Source: Flavobacteriaceae bacterium (GTDB lineage Bacteria; Bacteroidota; Bacteroidia; Flavobacteriales; Flavobacteriaceae). Taken from it: 64,000 nucleotides of DNA. Shown here piece after piece: positions 8,408 to 16,818 of the stretch. The translations under genes were made by a program, and so were the position numbers. Position 1 is the first letter of the stretch. The number at the start of each line of letters is the position of its first letter. The notes under the pieces were generated by a model. That model was given only the letters and a program-made list of their open reading frames with translations, had not been told where the DNA came from and searched no databases. Location of the stretch: positions 88,667-152,666 of the forward strand of contig CANKZI010000002.1 of assembly GCA_947488595.1 (NCBI GenBank), given 5' to 3'.

Positions 8408-9919
8408 ATGGAACAAAATCTAACAATAGATCAAATACAGAACTTTAAAGGTAAATATCCAAAACAATTGTGGTATTTGTTTTTTAGCGAAATGTGGGAA
8501 CGATTCAGTTTCTATGGCATGCGTGGTATGTTGTATGTTTTTATGACCAATCAATTGCTCATGAAAGATACAGATGCCAATTTGCAATACGGAGCAACAC
8601 AAGCTTGGGTTTATGCGTTTACTTTTATTGGAGGCCTTTTTGCTGACAAAATTTTTGGTTTTAGAAAATCGCTTTTTTGGGGCGGATTATTGATGATTGT
8701 TGGAAGTGTAATTCTTGCCATTCATCCTAAAGAGTTCTTTTTTATTGGTGTGAGTTTCACAATCGTTGGGACAGGTTTCTTTAAGCCAAATATTTCCTCC
8801 ATGGTTGGAAAACTATATAAAGATGAGGACAACAGAAGAGATGCCGGATTTTCCTTATTCTATGCCGGAGTAAATTTAGGCGCTTTGATTGGCGGTTATA
8901 TTTGTATAGCCGTTGCAAATGGAAATCTTTGGACCTCTTTTGTACCCGAAAATTTAAGATGGAATTATGCTTTTGGTTTTGCTTCAATAGTCATGATTAT
9001 TAGTTTGTTAACTTTTATTCAAACTCAAAAAAGTCTTGGTGATATTGGACTTTCACCGTTGGCACATTTTAACGAAAATAAAAGAAAAGCTTTAGAGTAT
9101 GCTACTTATATAGGTTCAATTCTAATTATTCCAATCATAATGATAATGGTTTCCAATACCGTTTATACAGATTACTTCATGTATATTATTGGTCCAGCTT
9201 CTATTATTTATTTATTGTATGAAATGAGAAGTTTCAGTTTATCAGAAAATAAAAAATTAGTTGCGGCAGTAATTTTCATGTTGTTTTCAGTTATTTTTTG
9301 GGCATTTTTTGAACAGAGTGGCGGCTCTTTAAGTGCGTTCGCAGTCAATAATTTAAACAACACAATGTTTGGTGTCGAATTAGATCCAAATGGCGTTAAC
9401 AATTCAGCCAATTCACTTTTTGTAATCGCCTTTGCCGCTTTACTGGGAATTGTATGGCTTTGGATGAGCAAAAGAAAAATTGAACCCAACACAATAGTAA
9501 AATTTGGTTTAGCATTTTTGTTTTTGGCCGGAGGATTTTATGTTTTTTATTATACAAAATTCTTTGCAGATGAGTTTGGTAAAACATCATTGGGATTATT
9601 TACATTCGGCTGGTTTATTATTACATTTGGTGAATTGTGTTTGTCGCCCATCGGAATGTCAGCGATGACCAAACTTTCTCCCCAAAAAACGCAAGCCGTC
9701 GTAATGGGAATGTGGTTTTTGGCTAGTGCATACGGTCAATATTTTGCTGGATTATTGGGAGCCAACATTGCTGAAGCATCCGAAAATGCCTCTAGTATGG
9801 ACAAACTTATTGTGTATGCAGATGGATACAAACAACTAGCCCTTTACGCACTAATCGCTGGCGTGGTGCTAATCATCATTTCACCTTTTGTGAAAAAATT
9901 AATGCAAGAAGTAAAATAA
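8408..9919 (+). CDS. POT/PTR-family peptide transporter (third of three)
   Basis: The 503-residue inner-membrane protein has the POT signature SEMWERFSFYGMRGML in the first helix, GTGFFKPNISSMVGKLY in the fourth and fifth, and FFEQSGGSLSAFA in the seventh. It starts 2 nt after the second transporter stop. It is the shortest of the three and is closer to the first gene than to the second in its central motifs. The tandem paralogues probably differ in peptide preference; nothing in the sequence shows which. It is followed by two exported thioredoxin-like genes in the same direction. Confidence 0.92.
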   Translation: MEQNLTIDQIQNFKGKYPKQLWYLFFSEMWERFSFYGMRGMLYVFMTNQLLMKDTDANLQYGATQAWVYAFTFIGGLFADKIFGFRKSLFWGGLLMIVGSVILAIHPKEFFFIGVSFTIVGTGFFKPNISSMVGKLYKDEDNRRDAGFSLFYAGVNLGALIGGYICIAVANGNLWTSFVPENLRWNYAFGFASIVMIISLLTFIQTQKSLGDIGLSPLAHFNENKRKALEYATYIGSILIIPIIMIMVSNTVYTDYFMYIIGPASIIYLLYEMRSFSLSENKKLVAAVIFMLFSVIFWAFFEQSGGSLSAFAVNNLNNTMFGVELDPNGVNNSANSLFVIAFAALLGIVWLWMSKRKIEPNTIVKFGLAFLFLAGGFYVFYYTKFFADEFGKTSLGLFTFGWFIITFGELCLSPIGMSAMTKLSPQKTQAVVMGMWFLASAYGQYFAGLLGANIAEASENASSMDKLIVYADGYKQLALYALIAGVVLIIISPFVKKLMQEVK

Positions 9920-9969
9920 ATTACTAAATTTCGACCTACAATTTGAATTCAATTTTAAAAAAATGCATC

Positions 9970-10422
9970 ATGAAAAGATTATTAATTGTCCTTTTTGTAT
10001 TTACTGCAACTCTAACTGCCACTGCACAAGAAATCAAATGGATGACCATTGACGAAGCGTTGGCTGCACAGAAAAAAACACCAAAGCCTATTTTTATGGA
10101 TGTTTATACCGATTGGTGTGGCCCATGCAAAATGTTAGATAAAAAAACATTTCAAGATAAAAAAGTTGTTGATTTGATTTCAGCCAATTATTACGCGGTA
10201 AAATTCAACGCCGAAGGCAATTCGGAAGTGAATTATAAAGGTATAAAATATGCAAATGCCGCTTTTGTTGAAGGTCAAAAAGGCAGAAACAGCGCACATG
10301 ATTTTGGAAAATTTCTAAAATTACAAGGCTATCCAACCATGGTTGTTTTTGATGCCAAAGGCGAAATTGCCAAAAGTATTGTAGGATTTCGTTCAGCCGA
10401 AGAATTGTTGACAGAATTATAA
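9970..10422 (+). CDS. Exported thioredoxin-fold protein (WCGPC)
   Basis: The 150-residue protein begins with a signal peptide (MKRLLIVLFVFTATLTATAQ). A thioredoxin fold follows, with the redox motif TDWCGPCKML near residues 49-58 and a conserved cis-Pro region (LQGYPTMVVF). A TTG 27 nt upstream is in frame but adds a non-signal extension, so the ATG at 9970 is preferred. It should act as a periplasmic disulfide reductase or isomerase. It lies 50 nt after the last peptide transporter and 25 nt before a second thioredoxin-like gene, so all are probably one transcription unit. Confidence 0.88.
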   Translation: MKRLLIVLFVFTATLTATAQEIKWMTIDEALAAQKKTPKPIFMDVYTDWCGPCKMLDKKTFQDKKVVDLISANYYAVKFNAEGNSEVNYKGIKYANAAFVEGQKGRNSAHDFGKFLKLQGYPTMVVFDAKGEIAKSIVGFRSAEELLTEL

Positions 10423-10447
10423 TTTAACAAACTAAAACCACAATGTC

Positions 10448-10909
10448 ATGAAAAAAATATTTATTGTATTGCTTTTATTTTCAGCTTCTATCACTGCAAC
10501 TGCACAAGAAGCAAAATGGTTTACCGATGCCAACGAAGCGGCTACTATAGCTATAAAAACCAAGAAACCGTTATTGTTCTTTTTTACCGGAAGTGATTGG
10601 TGTGGTTGGTGCATCAAGTTGCAAAAAGAAGTATTGCTCACACCCGAATTTGTACAATGGGCCGAGAAAAACGTGGTTTTGGTTGAGCTGGATTTTCCCA
10701 AAAGAAAAGCTTTGTCGCCCGAATTGACCAAACAAAACAACGATTTGCAACAGATGTTTGCCGTAAGAGGTTATCCAACAATTTGGTTCGTGCAACCTTC
10801 TAAAAAAGATGGAAAAGTAGCTTTTGAACAATTAGGAAGTACAGGTTATGTTGCTGGTGGTCCACAAAAATGGATTGAAGGTGCCGAAAGTATTATCAAG
10901 AAAAAGTAG
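10448..10909 (+). CDS. Exported thioredoxin-fold protein (WCGWC)
   Basis: The 153-residue protein has a signal peptide ending TATAQ and a thioredoxin-like domain with the active site SDWCGWCIKL near residues 52-61. The insertion after the first strand and the FAVRGYPTIWFV segment resemble the DUF255/thioredoxin_7 type rather than classical thioredoxin. The leader is strikingly similar to that of the preceding gene, suggesting tandem duplication followed by divergence of the active-site dipeptide (GP versus GW). The ATG at 10448 gives the leader directly. An out-of-frame ATG lies 5 nt earlier. Confidence 0.87.
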   Translation: MKKIFIVLLLFSASITATAQEAKWFTDANEAATIAIKTKKPLLFFFTGSDWCGWCIKLQKEVLLTPEFVQWAEKNVVLVELDFPKRKALSPELTKQNNDLQQMFAVRGYPTIWFVQPSKKDGKVAFEQLGSTGYVAGGPQKWIEGAESIIKKK

Positions 10910-11051
10910 TTTTTGTGCTTAATGCCGACAGAAATATGGCTTTGTTTACTGCTTCGATTTTAAAATTTAATAGGCTTGTTGCGTTATGTACACGATGCAA
11001 AAAAAATGAAAAATCGCGCGATTTATTGATTAAATTTTATGCGCTTTCAGT

Positions 11052-13088
11052 TCATTCCAATTTGTAAAATCCCTTTTCACCAGTGGCATGAAATGGTATT
11101 TTTTCTTTTTCGCAAGTGGCCTTCCAAAGCGCAACATATGATTTAAAATTTGACCCGTCAGCAACCACCACCTTCGGTTTTCGATCGTTTAGAAACCGCT
11201 TCAAATTGACCTTAGGTGATTGTATTAGCACAACAATATCGGCATTGTTTTTTTTCGGATAGACACACAAACTGTCAATCATAAGTATTTTTTTATCATT
11301 AAAAAAGAATACATTTTTTAATGCTTTTTTTTGCTTCATTTTACTAAAATTAGCCACCAAATAAGTTGTCAAATTTTGTTGTACAAATGGATTATTTAAA
11401 ATGGTATCATGTCCATAAATCGTAACCTCTTTTCCGATGCGGTCGGTAATCAAAGAACTATTTTTAATGTCAAAAACGATCCATTCTCTTCGTCGTTCGT
11501 TTTCATATTGTATGTGTAGCAAACCAATTTGAAATAAAAGAACACAAAAAGATGCAAAAATAAAACGATTAAAATTTGGTTTCTCGAACCAAAGTACAAT
11601 CCCAATTAGCAACAGATACAAGCTGATTAGTAAATACGAATGCAACGGAATGTCTTTGATCACAAACGTTTCAAACGAAGCGATGGTGCTGATAATTTTG
11701 TTTAATAAATGCACCATCCATTCTAGTAATGCTAACGGATAAGTGAGCATACAATCAAATGCTGCCAAAATCATAACAAAAACCCCAACAGCCATAATGG
11801 CGCCGAGTGCAGGCAAAATAATTAAATTGGTTATAAAAAATAGTCCTGGAAATTGATGAAAATAGTAAATGCTTAAAGGCAAGGTGCCAATTTGTGCGGC
11901 AAAAGATACCGTAAGAATGTTCCAAAAATAGCGAATGATTTTATTTTGCGGACTCCAAATCCTAGTAATTAACGGCTGTAGCCAAAGAATAAAAAACAGT
12001 GAAATATAGCTCAATTGAAATCCAATGTCAAACAAAAACGACGGCTCAACCAATAAAATCAAAAGTATCGAAACTGTTAATGTATGAAAAATATTGGTTT
12101 CTCTTTTTAAGTACATACCAACCGCAATAAAGCAAAACATAGTCACAGAGCGCAAAACAGAAGGTGATAGTCCGGAAATAAAGGCAAAAATCCACAACGA
12201 AAAAAAGACAACTAGCAACCGAAAAAAGTTCCATCTATTATTTTTAGGAAAGCGTGATAACAAAAAATGGAGAAACAATAAAATAAAACCTACATGCAAG
12301 CCGGAAACCGAAAGAATGTGAACGGCCCCTGCATATTGATAATCTTGAACGATGGCTTTGGAAATGTCTTGTTGCTGGCCTAAAATTAAGGCGATAATGA
12401 CAGGTAAATCGATTTTGTTGAAGTCACTTTTTTCAAGATTATTAATGATTTTATTGCGTAGTTTTGCAGCATAATAACGCGGATTTTTAGCCGTATTTTC
12501 TCCTATTTTAATTTGGTTTTCTTTAATATATAGTTGGGCAAAAATCGACTTTTGCGACAAATATTGTCCGTAATCAAATTGATTGGGATTTTTTGGAGGC
12601 TGGTGTTTCACGATTTTGGCCTCAAAATTTAAATAACTGCCAATTTCAAAGCTAGAAGACAAATTTGTTTTTTTGATATTAACCAATATTTTCCCTGTAC
12701 TTTTTTTCCTATCAATTTTTTTTACCGAAGCAATATAGCGTTGATTGAATGTGGTGTTTTTTAGTTTTTCATCCAGCCTTAATTCGATGGTATGCAACGT
12801 TTCTGGTGATTTGCATTGGCGTAGGTAATGGTGCTTTTTAAGGTTTTCAGAATGCGCAATTTGTGTTGCTGTACCTATACAAAACGATAAAGAATACACT
12901 AGAATTAAAAAGTATGATTTTTTCTGGAAGTTTTTTATTGTATAAAAATACAAACCAATCAGCATCGTAAGTAAAACAAAAGTGCTAATGCCCACAATTA
13001 AGATAGAAGGCTTAATCCAAAAAGCCATCACAATACCCAAAACAAAGCAGATGGTAATTCTCGTTAATGGAAACTGAAATGCTTTCAT
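11052..13088 (-). CDS. comEC: ComEC/Rec2-family DNA-uptake channel protein without a metallo-beta-lactamase signature
   Basis: The 678-residue polytopic membrane protein has N-terminal helices, a DUF4131-like soluble region (about 30-190) and the Competence domain with the HILSVSGLHVGFI motif near residue 250. This is the family that moves single-stranded DNA across the inner membrane in natural transformation. The last 150 residues are soluble, but I see no HxHxDH metal-binding motif, so the nuclease-like domain of longer ComEC proteins is absent or degenerate. An intrinsic terminator ends only 13 nt before the start codon, which is odd for the promoter layout. It converges with the thioredoxin genes at its 3' end; a 14-bp AAATCGCGCGATTT palindrome lies in the gap (11011-11024). 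Confidence 0.9.
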   Translation of the reverse strand: MKAFQFPLTRITICFVLGIVMAFWIKPSILIVGISTFVLLTMLIGLYFYTIKNFQKKSYFLILVYSLSFCIGTATQIAHSENLKKHHYLRQCKSPETLHTIELRLDEKLKNTTFNQRYIASVKKIDRKKSTGKILVNIKKTNLSSSFEIGSYLNFEAKIVKHQPPKNPNQFDYGQYLSQKSIFAQLYIKENQIKIGENTAKNPRYYAAKLRNKIINNLEKSDFNKIDLPVIIALILGQQQDISKAIVQDYQYAGAVHILSVSGLHVGFILLFLHFLLSRFPKNNRWNFFRLLVVFFSLWIFAFISGLSPSVLRSVTMFCFIAVGMYLKRETNIFHTLTVSILLILLVEPSFLFDIGFQLSYISLFFILWLQPLITRIWSPQNKIIRYFWNILTVSFAAQIGTLPLSIYYFHQFPGLFFITNLIILPALGAIMAVGVFVMILAAFDCMLTYPLALLEWMVHLLNKIISTIASFETFVIKDIPLHSYLLISLYLLLIGIVLWFEKPNFNRFIFASFCVLLFQIGLLHIQYENERRREWIVFDIKNSSLITDRIGKEVTIYGHDTILNNPFVQQNLTTYLVANFSKMKQKKALKNVFFFNDKKILMIDSLCVYPKKNNADIVVLIQSPKVNLKRFLNDRKPKVVVADGSNFKSYVALWKATCEKEKIPFHATGEKGFYKLE

Positions 13089-13101
13089 AGAATTACAATT
13101 T

Positions 13102-13125
13102 AAAAAAAGGAGCCGAAGCTCCTTT
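13102..13125 (-). terminator. UUCG-loop intrinsic terminator abutting the comEC start
   Basis: Read on the minus strand, AAAGGAGC-TTCG-GCTCCTTT forms a perfect 8-bp stem with a stable cUUCGg loop, followed by a run of seven T (13108-13102). The T-run ends 13 nt before the comEC ATG. It may end the transcript of the NlpC/P60 gene about 240 nt upstream, or act as an attenuator for comEC. Confidence 0.75.
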
Positions 13126-13361
13126 CAAAACAAGCATGATAACCCCGTTATATAAAAAGCAAAAAGTTTTGTGTACTCAAGTTGAATAATTAATTTGACT
13201 ATGTGGCATATAGTTTTTAAATACTAAACTATTTTGCGATTTTTATATATGTAAATTTAAATTGTTTGTGCAACAAGTGGTTACGGCTTTTCCGTAAAAA
13301 ATGTTAATTGAAAATTCGGTAAAAAATAAAGCTAAGAAATGTTCTTTATTACGCTGTAATC

Positions 13362-14045
13362 TTAAAAAGAATGGATTACGCGATTGACTTGAGCAAAGGT
13401 TCTTTTGTAGTAAGGTTCTTTTGTTGACGAAATTATTACGCCACTTTGCGTTGAAGAATGTATGAATTTTATCTCATCTTCCAAAATTTCGACAACCATT
13501 CCGACATGATTAATCACGCTTCTACCGTTGGTTTTAAAGAAAATAAGGTCGCCAGTTTGAATGTCTTTTTGATCCAATTTTTTGCCCACTTTTGCCATGT
13601 CATTAGAACTTCGTGGTAATTTAATATCAAAAAGATTAAAAACAGCTGTTACCATTCCAGAACAATCCATTCCTGAAGTTGTCGTCCCGCCACCACGGTA
13701 ATTAACGCCCAAAAACCCCATAGCATTGTTGATCATTTGTGTACCAATATAATTCCCAATTGGTGATAAAATTAAATCATTATCTTCCTTCTCGTTAATG
13801 ATGCTTTTTTTAGATTTAACACTTGGAGCAACTCTTGTTGGTTTTACCTCTTTAGGTTTTGAATCAGTAGCAGCAATTAACTTGGAATTGTCTTTTTTTA
13901 TTTCAATATTTTTTATTTCGCTTGGTTTTTGATAAACCCCTTTTTTAACCGCTTCATTTTTGGATGTTATAATTTGACTGTAACCAAAAGTAGTTGTCAG
14001 TAGCAGGATTAAAACGAAATAATGTTGAATTTTTATAGCAGGCAT
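13362..14045 (-). CDS. Exported NlpC/P60 (C40) peptidoglycan endopeptidase
   Basis: The 227-residue protein has a signal peptide (hydrophobic residues 8-22, ending GYSQ), a low-complexity Lys/Ser-rich linker of about 70 residues and a C-terminal NlpC/P60 domain. The catalytic Cys is in GMDCSGMV (about residue 128) and the catalytic His in VINHVGMVVE (about 180), followed by the FIHSSTQSGV segment. It should cut gamma-D-Glu-diaminopimelate-type links in peptidoglycan stems in the periplasm. It is a same-strand neighbour of lpxB with a 276-nt gap. No SH3 or LysM targeting domain is visible. A 22-bp window around 14092-14112 forms a short A/T inverted repeat in its leader. Confidence 0.9.
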   Translation of the reverse strand: MPAIKIQHYFVLILLLTTTFGYSQIITSKNEAVKKGVYQKPSEIKNIEIKKDNSKLIAATDSKPKEVKPTRVAPSVKSKKSIINEKEDNDLILSPIGNYIGTQMINNAMGFLGVNYRGGGTTTSGMDCSGMVTAVFNLFDIKLPRSSNDMAKVGKKLDQKDIQTGDLIFFKTNGRSVINHVGMVVEILEDEIKFIHSSTQSGVIISSTKEPYYKRTFAQVNRVIHSF

Positions 14046-14180
14046 ATTTTATCTTTTATTTTTGAAGCAAAAACAAAATGGTCTTCGCTATTAGATTTAT
14101 TAATAAAATCTATTGAAATTACAAAAGGAATAGGAATAGCATAACGCTTTTCAACAACCTGTTATTATAATTTTGAATGG

Positions 14181-14188
14181 CAAATTTA
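14181..14188 (-). promoter_or_regulatory. Candidate -7 element for the NlpC/P60 gene
   Basis: The minus strand reads TAAATTTG, an exact TAnnTTTG match, but no TTG lies 17-23 nt upstream. The leader to the ATG would be about 130 nt. This is a weak call. Confidence 0.3.
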
Positions 14189-14321
14189 CTAAAAAAGTAA
14201 AAAAAACCGCTAATAATATTCTTAAAATTTGTTTATAATTTTCAAAAAGCCGTCAGATTGCAATATATAATTGCAGTCAAACTATTAGTTGTTAGTGTTT
14301 TATAATTAAAAACAAAATGCT

Positions 14322-15437
14322 TTATTTTTTCAAGTTGTCAACAATCAAATGAGCCGTTTTTTGGCTTGCGCCGATGCCACCAAGTCGTGTTTCTAAAGCA
14401 TCAAACTGCTCTAGCATCCATTTTCTTCGGTCAGTTGTTAAAATCAAAGTCAATTCGGTTTTAATACGTTTTTTATTACACTCATTTTGAATCAATTCGG
14501 TCACAATCGGAGCATCCATAATTAAATTAACCAATGAGATATATTTTAGTGTAATGATTCTTTTTGCAATTTGATAAGAAGCCCAACTGCCTTTATAACA
14601 AACCACTTCGGGCACTTTAAACAATGCTGTTTCAAGAGTTGCCGTTCCAGAAGTAACCAAAGCGGCTTCGGCATTCCGAAGTAAATCATAAGTTCTATTG
14701 GCGATGAACTTGATATTATTACTTTTTAAAAACGGTGCATACAGTTCAAAATCTTGACTTGGCGCACCGGCAATTACAAATTGATGCGACTTAAAATCAG
14801 GCGCCACACTAAGCATCAATTCCAACATTTTTGTAATTTCTTGCTTTCGACTTCCGGGCAAAATGGCTATTATGGGTTTTTCTTCTAATTCGTTATCAGA
14901 TAAAAAAACAGCGCGATCAATTGGTTTTTGATTGTGAATGGCATCAATCAGAGGATGGCCAACAAAATCAACTGAAAAGCCATGCTTTTTTTCGTAGAAT
15001 TCTTTTTCAAAAGGCAAAATTACATACAATTTGTCAAAATCTCGCTTGATGTCTTTTATCCTATTTTCTTTCCAAGCCCAAATTTGAGGCGAAATATAAT
15101 AGTGCGTTTTCATTCGCAATTGCTTGGCCCATTTGGCAATGCGCATATTGAAACCAGGATAGTCAATAAAAACAATCACGTCAGGTTGAAACGCCAATAT
15201 ATCGGTTTTACAATATTTTATGTTACTAAAAATGGTCTTTAAATTGAAAACCACTTCAGCAAATCCCATAAATGCCAATTCGCGGTAGTGTTTTACCAAA
15301 GTACCGCCAACTTGTTGCATCAAATCGCCTCCCCAAAACCTGATTTCGGCTTGCGGATCTTCAATATACAGCGATTTCATCAAATTGGAACCATGCAAAT
15401 CCCCCGAAGCTTCTCCAGCAATAATATAATATTTCAT
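14322..15437 (-). CDS. lpxB: Lipid-A-disaccharide synthase
   Basis: The 371-residue peripheral membrane glycosyltransferase (GT19) joins UDP-diacylglucosamine and lipid X to make lipid A disaccharide phosphate. Diagnostic segments are the N-terminal YYIIAGEASGDLHGSNL, the FIDYPGFNMR segment near residue 90, YYISPQIWAWKENR near 120 and the GTATLETALF motif near 265. Length matches the family. It is the third gene of a surE-small membrane protein-lpxB run with gaps of 10 and 30 nt. The linkage of surE and lpxB is common in flavobacteria. Confidence 0.95.
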   Translation of the reverse strand: MKYYIIAGEASGDLHGSNLMKSLYIEDPQAEIRFWGGDLMQQVGGTLVKHYRELAFMGFAEVVFNLKTIFSNIKYCKTDILAFQPDVIVFIDYPGFNMRIAKWAKQLRMKTHYYISPQIWAWKENRIKDIKRDFDKLYVILPFEKEFYEKKHGFSVDFVGHPLIDAIHNQKPIDRAVFLSDNELEEKPIIAILPGSRKQEITKMLELMLSVAPDFKSHQFVIAGAPSQDFELYAPFLKSNNIKFIANRTYDLLRNAEAALVTSGTATLETALFKVPEVVCYKGSWASYQIAKRIITLKYISLVNLIMDAPIVTELIQNECNKKRIKTELTLILTTDRRKWMLEQFDALETRLGGIGASQKTAHLIVDNLKK

Positions 15438-15467
15438 TCTAAAAAGTTCAAAATTCGTTATTCAAAA

Positions 15468-15740
15468 TCAAACATATAAAGTATAGACAGTCAAAATGAT
15501 AGTGGCCAAAATTACGCCTCTAGCCATCAAGTCTTTCTTGTATTTTAGAAGCAAAAAGAAGATAAATAAATTAAATATGGCGCCCAAAGTGATTAATTTC
15601 CCTAATTTCCCTTCTGCCTTCAAAATTTGAATTCCTGAGACAAAAGTAAAATCGGTAAGCAAAACAATAAAAACATAACTGCCTAAAGCCGAAGCTGCCA
15701 ATCCGATAAAAAAACCATACAACAAATCAATTTTATTCAT
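15468..15740 (-). CDS. Small three-helix membrane protein of unknown function
   Basis: The 90-residue protein is almost entirely hydrophobic. Three probable transmembrane segments lie at about residues 6-28, 48-66 and 72-90, with short charged loops (KAEGKLGK and KYKKDLMARG). I do not recognise a family. It lies 10 nt after surE and 30 nt before lpxB on the same strand, so it is probably translated from the same message. Its position between two conserved genes argues that it is real. Confidence 0.75.
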   Translation of the reverse strand: MNKIDLLYGFFIGLAASALGSYVFIVLLTDFTFVSGIQILKAEGKLGKLITLGAIFNLFIFFLLLKYKKDLMARGVILATIILTVYTLYV

Positions 15741-15750
15741 GTTTTTACTT

Positions 15751-16521
15751 TTACAAATTCCACGTATTCAATTCTTGTATGGCAAAATGCGCCGTCAAGT
15801 CAAATTGCACTGGCACAACTGAAACATAACCATGTTCCAAAGCCCATTCGTCGGTATCTTCGCCATGGTCTTGATTGACAAATTCGCCCGTTAACCAATA
15901 ATAATTTTTGCCCTGCGGCGTTACTCTTTTGTCAAATTTTTCGACCCAAACTGCTTTTGCTTGGCGACAAATTTTTATTCCTTTGATGTCGTCTGCTTTG
16001 AGTTTCGGAAAATTCACATTCAAAACCACCCCTTTCGGAAGTCCGTTTTGCAAAACTTCTAACGCAATTTTTTTAACAAAAGTTTTCGTTGGTTCAAAAT
16101 CGGCATTCCAATCATAATCAGATAACGAAAATCCAATCGCCGGAATCCCTTCGATTCCCGCTTCAACAGCCGCGCTCATTGTACCCGAATAAATCACATT
16201 AATCGACGAATTGGATCCGTGATTGATACCCGAAACGCACAAATCAGGTTTTTGTTTCATGATTTCGTTCACCGCAAATTTCACGCAATCTACTGGTGTT
16301 CCCGAACAACTGTGCTCGATGATGGTCGCGTCTTTGGCCGAAATCTGATTCAAATACAAAGTATTGTTAATTGTAATAGCATGACCCGTTGCACTTTGGG
16401 GTTTGTCAGGCGCCACAACAATCACATCGCCGATTTCCGACATGGTGGCAATTAAAGACCGAATGCCAGGCGCAGTAATGCCATCGTCATTGGTCACTAA
16501 AATAAGCGGTTTTTTTTTCAT
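15751..16521 (-). CDS. surE: 5'-nucleotidase SurE (survival protein)
   Basis: The 256-residue metal-dependent nucleotidase hydrolyses nucleoside monophosphates in the cytoplasm. The family signatures are present: the metal-binding NDDGITAPG near residue 10, SGINHGSNSS near 100 and YSGTMSAAVEAGIEG near 110. The ATG at 16521 (MKKKPLILVTNDDG) is chosen. An in-frame extension of 18 codons upstream to 16575 is rich in Lys/Gln and does not match the family N-terminus. It is the first gene of the surE-membrane protein-lpxB operon. Confidence 0.94.
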   Translation of the reverse strand: MKKKPLILVTNDDGITAPGIRSLIATMSEIGDVIVVAPDKPQSATGHAITINNTLYLNQISAKDATIIEHSCSGTPVDCVKFAVNEIMKQKPDLCVSGINHGSNSSINVIYSGTMSAAVEAGIEGIPAIGFSLSDYDWNADFEPTKTFVKKIALEVLQNGLPKGVVLNVNFPKLKADDIKGIKICRQAKAVWVEKFDKRVTPQGKNYYWLTGEFVNQDHGEDTDEWALEHGYVSVVPVQFDLTAHFAIQELNTWNL

Positions 16522-16611
16522 TTTATTTTTTTTGAAGCATTTTCCCGTTTTCTGTTGCAATCTTTCTTGGTTCATTCACCACAAAATCATACGACCAACA
16601 CCATCCAAAAC

Positions 16612-16648
16612 CAAAAAAGGATTTCCACTTCAACCGGGGCTAGGCTTT
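16612..16648 (-). repeat. Fragment of a common flavobacterial intergenic repeat
   Basis: On the minus strand the segment reads AGCCCCGGTTGAAGTGGAAA followed by TCC and a T-run. It is GC-richer than its surroundings. From memory, AGCCCCG...GTGGAAATCC is the edge of an intergenic element repeated in many Flavobacterium genomes. It lies upstream of surE with no coding potential. A copy count in the whole genome would decide. Confidence 0.45.
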
Positions 16649-16818
16649 TGCGATTCAAAAAGACATTATTTTACAAAACAAAATAATACGATTCGTTAAA
16701 TTTTAGTGCTAAATTAATCATTTTTCATTCGAAGTTCCTAATTTAGCATCTTTAACAAAAAATTATGTGGTCAAAGCTTTTTGGGGCATATATTTTATTT
16801 AATTTAGATTAAAAATTG

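Noticed and set aside
16522..16575. Longer SurE start at 16575
   Set aside because: The extra 18 residues are basic and unlike the family, while MKKKPLILVTNDDG at 16521 is canonical.
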